DNA from: a virus
Virus record (IMG/VR): IMGVR_UViG_3300009703_002552
Coordinates: 1 to 36,589 of that record
Reading direction: 5' to 3' (one strand)
DNA length: 36,589 nt
Below are positions 32,709 to 36,589 of this stretch, piece by piece. The translations under genes and the position numbers were made by a program. Below the pieces are notes generated by a model, which was given only the letters and a program-made list of their open reading frames with translations, was not told the DNA's origin and did no database searches. Within the stretch, counting starts at the first letter, position 1, and every line of letters starts with the position of its first letter.

Positions 32709-32996
32709 CTACTTTAGTTGATCTATTTTTTCTTCCAGCTTATCAAATCTACTATTAAAATATTCAATAAGCTTATCTAAATCTTGCTTTGCAACATACT
32801 TTTCGGGCATTGCTAGTGCTAGGTCTGCTAATTCTTTACGAACTTCTTTTAGGTCTGATTCGTGATGTCTCTCTAAAGCTTCGATATCATCTTCGATCTC
32901 TTTAACACTTGACCATACAATTCTGAAAACCCAACCACCTAAACATACAATAACACCAAAAGCAGCATTAATAATAAGTTGTGCGTCTACCTCCAT
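32709..32996 (-). CDS. Membrane-anchored coiled-coil protein (holin/spanin-like size)
   Basis: 95 residues. One membrane helix (LIINAAFGVIVCLGGWVFRIVW, about 7-28) with a short acidic N-terminus is followed by a long amphipathic coiled coil (KEIEDDIEALERHHESDLKEV, then DLDKLIEYFNSRFDKLEEKI). This topology is common for small phage membrane proteins encoded near tail and lysis genes, including XhlA-like ones, but no family-specific motif proves a lysis role. An AATAAATA element 7 bases before the ATG supports late expression. Confidence 0.7.
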   Translation of the reverse strand: MEVDAQLIINAAFGVIVCLGGWVFRIVWSSVKEIEDDIEALERHHESDLKEVRKELADLALAMPEKYVAKQDLDKLIEYFNSRFDKLEEKIDQLK

Positions 32997-33003
32997 ATAT
33001 CAA

Positions 33004-33011
33004 TATTTATT
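33004..33011 (-). promoter_or_regulatory. Late-promoter-like AATAAATA
   Basis: AATAAATA on the minus strand, then TTGATAT and the ATG at 32996. Confidence 0.65.
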
Positions 33012-33026
33012 CAAAGGAGCTTAATT

Positions 33027-33908
33027 TTACGGTTCACTTTCTGAATAAGCCCAAGTAACACTTGTACCGTCTAATGGAAGATATTTATGACGTGTAGTAC
33101 CACCGTCATTCCATTTAATTATAAGTTTATTACCTTTAACATATATCATGGCTTGTGTACCATTTGTAGGTAACGGTACAGCTGTTGTATCTGTATATTC
33201 GTCAATTGACATACAAGCGCTTAATGTCCCTATATGAACTGTTGTCTGAGGGTTATCTTTACCAAGACCAAAATGTCCTTCAGTGTTTATAGTAAACCGC
33301 GGCAAATTTGCCGTCTCGTCACGAATTTGAAATTTATCACTTTGATACCCATCTACACCTAAAGACCAATTTCTACCATCATTTTCTAAGCGAAATTTAC
33401 TTTTACCGTCCGTGCCTGTACTTTTAATACGGGCAGCAATGTCTAATGAAGAGCTTTGAATATCAAATGAATATTCCGGTGCATGAGTACCTATACCCAC
33501 TTTATTGTTAAAATAATTTATACCAGAAAACGAACTTAAACTTTCAAATAATGCAGACCCGCTACCGCTAACATTACCATTAACAGATAATTTTTCAACT
33601 GGTATACCACCAACACCAATACCGACGCTTGACATTGTCGTCATATTGCTAAGATTAGGTGTCCAAAATCCCGTCAAAACATTTTGATTTGCAGATAGGG
33701 ATTTAACGTTTCCAGTGTTATTAGACGTATCAAGCTTGAGAGCAGATAATGTACCTTCGAAGGTTGTATTAAATTCCGTAATAACAAAATTGTCAAATTT
33801 TAATATTTGAGTACCTTCTGTATTTTCAATAATTAAAAAATCACCAAATTTTATTTCGTTCGTTTCTGGTAATTTCTTAATATTAACTGATGTTTCGCTA
33901 TCGGCCAT
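33027..33908 (-). CDS. Tail fibre-type protein
   Basis: 293 residues. The N-terminal 60 residues (KKLPETNEIKFGDFLIIEN) form a small beta module, followed by two copies of the fibre pattern found in the giant protein: VGIGVGGIPVEKLSVNGNVS at about 95-114 and KVGIGTHAPEYSFDIQSS at about 137-154. A third occurs as FGLGKDNPQTTVHIGTL. The C-terminal part (MIYVKGNKLIIKWNDGGT) is beta-rich. It is probably a short fibre or an adaptor for the giant fibre. An ACTAAATA element lies 6 bases before the ATG; there is no Shine-Dalgarno sequence. Confidence 0.78.
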   Translation of the reverse strand: MADSETSVNIKKLPETNEIKFGDFLIIENTEGTQILKFDNFVITEFNTTFEGTLSALKLDTSNNTGNVKSLSANQNVLTGFWTPNLSNMTTMSSVGIGVGGIPVEKLSVNGNVSGSGSALFESLSSFSGINYFNNKVGIGTHAPEYSFDIQSSSLDIAARIKSTGTDGKSKFRLENDGRNWSLGVDGYQSDKFQIRDETANLPRFTINTEGHFGLGKDNPQTTVHIGTLSACMSIDEYTDTTAVPLPTNGTQAMIYVKGNKLIIKWNDGGTTRHKYLPLDGTSVTWAYSESEP

Positions 33909-33914
33909 TTGTAT

Positions 33915-33922
33915 TATTTAGT
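33915..33922 (-). promoter_or_regulatory. Late-promoter-like ACTAAATA
   Basis: ACTAAATA on the minus strand with 6 bases (ATACAA) to the ATG at 33908. It overlaps the 3' end of the upstream lectin-like gene. Confidence 0.55.
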
Positions 33923-34733
33923 CGGTACATCCTCCAGACAAGTATACACTGAATTTAGGAGTACTGGTAGGTTGTAAATATGTATTTACCTTTTTATATT
34001 CAACAACGTCGCCCTGTACTGAAAAGTTTTTAATTTCACAATTCATTACAGATTCAGACGTACTAAACGCTAATCCAGCTCGAACAACATCAGCGTTTGT
34101 GAATGGGACTAATCTGTCACCAAGCCCAGTTTTCAAATCCACCTCTTGATATAGATAGTATTTGTCATCTGTTGGGCTCTTCATTTCGACTTTAACTCGC
34201 TTACCGTTATTCTGAAGAGTTACTCTAACAGACTTAAATGTTATATCATCTCTACTTGTAACTTGTTCATGTAAAGTTAATGGCGGTGTGTTGCTATATC
34301 TTTCATCCGCTGTTAGTGTTGGAGCAGTTGCAGTACCGAATGTACTTAAATTAGGAGATACACTGTATACATTATAACTTGAAAGCTCACCGGAACGCAA
34401 ACAAATACTGTTTGGTGATAATGCAGGTTTCATACATGAAGAAACAACAGTCGATGATGTGTCTAAAATTCTACTGCCAGGCTTACCGTGATTTGTCGTA
34501 CTAAAATCGCCTTTAACATCAAATCCAATCCCTAAAAAAGCTCCCTGTAATCCATTTATCTCCGCACTAGCCGTTGTGTTATATGCAACTGGACCTTTAT
34601 AATTCGTATAACCTAGCGTGCTACCAATACCACTCGGATAGAATTCTTTCCTTGCATCAAAAAAGAATAAGCAAAGACCATCTCCAGGCGGTCTTCCGGG
34701 AAATGTCGTAAGTGTTGGTACTATTGTGGCCAT
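33918..34733 (-). CDS. L-type lectin-like virion protein
   Basis: 271 residues. The first half has the legume-lectin/ConA pattern: GLCLFFFDARKEFYPSGIG, GLQGAFLGIGFDVKGDF (about 60-76) and NHGKPGSRIL. The second half carries ITFKSVRVTLQNNGKRVKVE and the AGLAFSTSESVMNCEIKNF strand typical of the C-terminal part of the sandwich. Such proteins are common in T4-like marine phages and presumably bind sugars at the tail or capsid surface. The ATG at 34733 is supported by a GATAAATA element 10 bases upstream, which shares an inverted repeat with the promoter of the divergent + gene. Confidence 0.8.
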   Translation of the reverse strand: MATIVPTLTTFPGRPPGDGLCLFFFDARKEFYPSGIGSTLGYTNYKGPVAYNTTASAEINGLQGAFLGIGFDVKGDFSTTNHGKPGSRILDTSSTVVSSCMKPALSPNSICLRSGELSSYNVYSVSPNLSTFGTATAPTLTADERYSNTPPLTLHEQVTSRDDITFKSVRVTLQNNGKRVKVEMKSPTDDKYYLYQEVDLKTGLGDRLVPFTNADVVRAGLAFSTSESVMNCEIKNFSVQGDVVEYKKVNTYLQPTSTPKFSVYLSGGCTD

Positions 34734-34743
34734 GCGTTTTAAT

Positions 34744-34751
34744 TATTTATC
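34744..34751 (-). promoter_or_regulatory. Late-promoter-like GATAAATA (divergent pair, minus arm)
   Basis: GATAAATA on the minus strand with 10 bases to the ATG at 34733. One base from the + strand arm at 34753. Confidence 0.6.
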
Positions 34752-34752
34752 T

Positions 34753-34760
34753 ACTAAATA
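34753..34760 (+). promoter_or_regulatory. Late-promoter-like ACTAAATA (divergent pair, plus arm)
   Basis: ACTAAATA on the + strand followed by CTTGT and the ATG at 34766. Together with the minus arm it forms a near-perfect inverted repeat TATTTA-GTAGA-TAAATA. Confidence 0.6.
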
Positions 34761-34765
34761 CTTGT

Positions 34766-34933
34766 ATGGAAAGAAGGATGGCGTGTAAACCCTATAGTTA
34801 TGAAGAATGGACATCTCCAATACCTAAGCACCTAACTCCTGAAGAACGGGAGAAATGGGAGAAAGAACTTGAATGGGAACGTCAAGAGTATGAGCGCCGA
34901 AAAGCTGAAGGTATGTATCCATATCACAATTAA
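34766..34933 (+). CDS. Small charged protein of unknown function (55 aa)
   Basis: 55 residues from the ATG at 34766 (MERRMACKPYSYEEWTSPIP); a longer frame from 34712 is unlikely because it would run through the promoter and the start of the opposite gene. Most of the chain is one charged helix (LTPEEREKWEKELEWERQEY). A second in-frame ATG lies at 34778. It converges on the fatty acid hydroxylase gene with a 4-base overlap, so no terminator separates them. Unknown function. Confidence 0.65.
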   Translation: MERRMACKPYSYEEWTSPIPKHLTPEEREKWEKELEWERQEYERRKAEGMYPYHN

Positions 34934-35544
34934 ACTTTTTTAGCACTACCAGTTACATCCCGTTCATACATATAAGATACAAACATTGGGTGCTTAATTA
35001 ATTCACCATTCTTATCCTTCGGAAATTCTTCTGTATATGTTCCAAAGATCCTATCCATAAAAAATAAACAAATACCGTAATTCATGTTATCATAATGATG
35101 GATGTCATGAAGTCTAACTAGTTTTCTAAACCATTTATACTTCCATAAGAAATGACCTTTAACATGAAATGCTGTATGCATATTAAGAACAATACCCCAT
35201 GCATATATCCAGGCACCTAATCCAAATGATAATGCATACTGCCAAGGTGCAAATGTAGCTGCTAATATAGATGTGATAACACCTACTACATACCACGTCC
35301 AACTATTGGCATTTCTATATTCTTTTGTGCGCAATCTATTAACGGGATATTCAACTTCATGATGTTTATAATGTCTGAAAGCGACTCCTTTACCGAACAT
35401 GCCTTTATGTTCAACCCAACGGTGCCAGAAATACCCTACGAATTCAACGACAAATGGACCGGCTAGGAAAAATAATGCTGCGTATATAATCCATTCCACG
35501 AAATTATTTATTACAAGAATATCGGTTTTACACGGGAGAGTCAT
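34930..35544 (-). CDS. Fatty acid hydroxylase / sterol desaturase superfamily membrane protein
   Basis: 204 residues from the ATG at 35544. All histidine boxes of this di-iron superfamily are present: HRWVEH at 41-46, HYKHH at 58-62, HTAFH at 123-127 and HDIHH at 146-150. Hydrophobic segments at about 19-38 and 84-120 make it an integral membrane oxygenase. Family members hydroxylate or desaturate fatty acids, sterols or carotenoids using O2. In a phage it would alter host lipids. The start is uncertain: the ATG has GGAG three bases upstream and overlaps the preceding gene by 17 bases, while a GTG at 35499 follows an AATAAATA element by 5 bases and would give 189 residues with all boxes intact. 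Confidence 0.85.
   Translation of the reverse strand: MTLPCKTDILVINNFVEWIIYAALFFLAGPFVVEFVGYFWHRWVEHKGMFGKGVAFRHYKHHEVEYPVNRLRTKEYRNANSWTWYVVGVITSILAATFAPWQYALSFGLGAWIYAWGIVLNMHTAFHVKGHFLWKYKWFRKLVRLHDIHHYDNMNYGICLFFMDRIFGTYTEEFPKDKNGELIKHPMFVSYMYERDVTGSAKKV
35505..35512 (-). promoter_or_regulatory. Late-promoter-like AATAAATA inside the hydroxylase frame
   Basis: AATAAATA on the minus strand, 5 bases before a GTG at 35499 that is in frame with the hydroxylase. Same geometry as elements before other genes, but it lies in possible coding sequence, so it may be chance. Confidence 0.4.
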
Positions 35545-35929
35545 TTTCTCCCGGATTATCAGGAGGTTGCGGCTCCCCGCCTTCTATTTCTATCCATGAT
35601 TCTGCTTCTTCGTTCCATACATATTCTTTATTATCGTTAGGATAGCTGACAGGTGGTATCCAACCATTTAACTGAAAATCGTAACTCCAGGATGGAAATG
35701 GTTGCGGGGATCTAAATATATCTTCATCTTCTAGATATTCACATCCAATACTCGCAAAGTTTAATCTTAAGTTGCTGTTATATGATGTTTGCTTCCAAAC
35801 AGTATTATCGCCGAACATATTTTTAAGATACTGAATACCTGTTTCTTCATCATCATTAAATTTATTATTGTCTAATACTATAACTTGTATAACAATATTA
35901 TCTTCATTTAATTGTGCAAAGTGTCCCAT
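35528..35929 (-). CDS. MAHFAK-type small virion-associated protein, paralog 2
   Basis: 133 residues: MGHFAQLNEDNIVIQVIVLD, then ETGIQYLKNMFGDNTVWKQTSYN, LNFASIGCEY, GWIPPVSYP and NDNKEYVWNEEAESW, with an acidic Pro-rich tail. The pattern (HFA, a beta hairpin with V-x-V-x-x-D, G-x-x-[YF]L, W-x-QTSYN, a PP turn, W) marks a family very common next to tail genes in marine T4-like phages. Its role is not established; a tail or fibre attachment protein is likely. It overlaps the stop of its paralog (TAATG) and has GGGAG 7 bases before the ATG. Confidence 0.75.
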   Translation of the reverse strand: MGHFAQLNEDNIVIQVIVLDNNKFNDDEETGIQYLKNMFGDNTVWKQTSYNSNLRLNFASIGCEYLEDEDIFRSPQPFPSWSYDFQLNGWIPPVSYPNDNKEYVWNEEAESWIEIEGGEPQPPDNPGENDSPV

Positions 35930-36336
35930 TATTCGTCTCCCTCATGTACTATCTCTCTCCAGTTTCCTGGTAAAAATTCATTCCATATATAATTTTTATT
36001 ATCATCAGGCATTGGATGTATTGGGTCCCAATTACAAGTCTCTTCATTTAATTTACATGATATAAGAGGCTTTGGCGGCACAAAAGCATCACGTTTTTTA
36101 TCATATGTATACCCCGGGCTAGCGTAATTTTTCCTAAAAGGTGTACCACCTAATATATGAATACCACTTCTCGTGTTATATGATGTTTGTTTCCATTCCT
36201 TATGGCTATGAAGTCTTTGAAGATATGCAATACCGTTTTCTTCGGACTCATTACCATCTATATCAATTAGATGTTTATTGTCAATACAATGTACAGACAA
36301 AACTATATCATTTCGAATTTTTGCAAAATGAGCCAT
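35929..36336 (-). CDS. MAHFAK-type small virion-associated protein, paralog 1
   Basis: 135 residues: MAHFAKIRNDIVLSVHCID, ENGIAYLQRLHSHKEWKQTSYN, RKNYASPGYTYDKKRDAFVPP, then NWDPIHPMPDDNKNYIWNE. It is the fuller member of the pair, keeping the RKNYA-x-x-GYTYD-x-x-x-DAF-[VI]-PP block that paralog 2 has partly lost. Its start overlaps the stop of the glycine-rich protein (TAATG), and GGAGG lies 11 bases before the ATG. Three genes in a row are thus coupled by stop-start overlap, which suggests they are made in fixed proportion for the tail. Confidence 0.78.
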   Translation of the reverse strand: MAHFAKIRNDIVLSVHCIDNKHLIDIDGNESEENGIAYLQRLHSHKEWKQTSYNTRSGIHILGGTPFRKNYASPGYTYDKKRDAFVPPKPLISCKLNEETCNWDPIHPMPDDNKNYIWNEFLPGNWREIVHEGDE

Positions 36337-36589
36337 TATTCTTTATACCTCCATCTAATAATTACAGTACCGCTGCCACCGGTTCCACCAGCATCATTGC
36401 CGCGGCCTCGACCTGCACCGGCACCTCCACCGCCGCCACCGCCACCTGTGTTAACAGTACCACCGCCACCAGATAACGATTTTAATGCTGCCGAGTGACT
36501 GTCAACACCATTACCTCCACCACCAATGCCCTCAGGTCCACCTGATACCCCTTGCGTACCATTCCAAACCCGATAATAGGCCCATGCAC
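36336..36589 (-). CDS. Glycine-rich tail protein, C-terminal end (partial)
   Basis: The minus-strand frame entering at the window edge encodes about 84 residues: WAYYRVWNGTQGVSGGPEG, a Gly-rich stretch interrupted by VDSHSAALKSLSGGGG, a run of Gly with GAGAGRGRGNDAGG, and the end TVIIRWRYKE before TAA at 36336-36338. A long Gly-rich region closing with a V-[IV]-I-R-[YW] strand is a typical tail-fibre or receptor-binding tip arrangement in phages, in which Gly-rich loops form the host-contact surface. Most of the gene lies outside the window. Confidence 0.8.
   Translation of the reverse strand, partial: AWAYYRVWNGTQGVSGGPEGIGGGGNGVDSHSAALKSLSGGGGTVNTGGGGGGGGAGAGRGRGNDAGGTGGSGTVIIRWRYKE

Noticed and set aside
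34712-34765. Longer + strand frame from 34712 with a hydrophobic start
   Set aside because: It would overlap the start of the opposite lectin-like gene and include the divergent promoters; the ATG at 34766 follows ACTAAATA by 5 bases.

Overview
The window is part of the genome of a tailed, T4-like myovirus, most likely marine. The evidence is a T4-type head module (gp23 major capsid, gp22 scaffold, gp21 protease, gp4 head-completion nuclease) in AT-rich DNA, together with accessory families common in ocean T4-like phages: a lectin-like structural protein, paired MAHFAK-type proteins, a fatty acid hydroxylase, a RecB-like exonuclease and QueF. The host cannot be read from the sequence; a low-GC marine bacterium such as an alphaproteobacterium is a guess.

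Layout. 1-1632 (+) is a nucleotide or DNA-modification segment: the end of an Nmad1/DUF1599-like gene, a P-loop kinase and a full-length QueF. It converges on the head module at a strong terminator near 1.66 kb. 1714-7357 (-) is the head and neck module, read 7357 to 1714. 7367-14674 (-) holds genes for glycan or small-molecule chemistry: a sulfotransferase, a pyruvyltransferase-glycosyltransferase fusion, a methyltransferase, a radical SAM enzyme and a three-domain glycosyltransferase. The last four overlap by 4 bases each. They lie directly downstream of the fibre genes at 14676-30131: a 1093-residue lectin/discoidin-like protein and a 4040-residue repetitive fibre. 30161-32674 holds a secreted endolysin-like protein, a membrane coiled-coil protein that could be a spanin, a phosphoribosyltransferase and an exonuclease. 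32709-36589 holds more tail or appendage genes, a fatty acid hydroxylase, two paralogous small virion-type proteins and the end of a glycine-rich tail protein. Short + strand genes at 8244, 31825 and 34766 are set into the minus-strand block.

How it fits together. Head, neck and fibre genes would be late products. The sugar-chemistry genes are placed to be made with the fibres, so decoration of the virion (or of the host surface) is the simplest hypothesis. Many transcription units begin with a TAAATA-type late-promoter element, or a sigma70-like promoter, only 3-10 bases before the start codon and with no Shine-Dalgarno sequence. This suggests leaderless late and early mRNAs. The major capsid gene is different: it has a Shine-Dalgarno sequence and a leader that can fold into a compact three-way junction.

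No stretch longer than 300 bases lacks a gene. No tRNA, CRISPR array, insertion sequence or integrase was seen.
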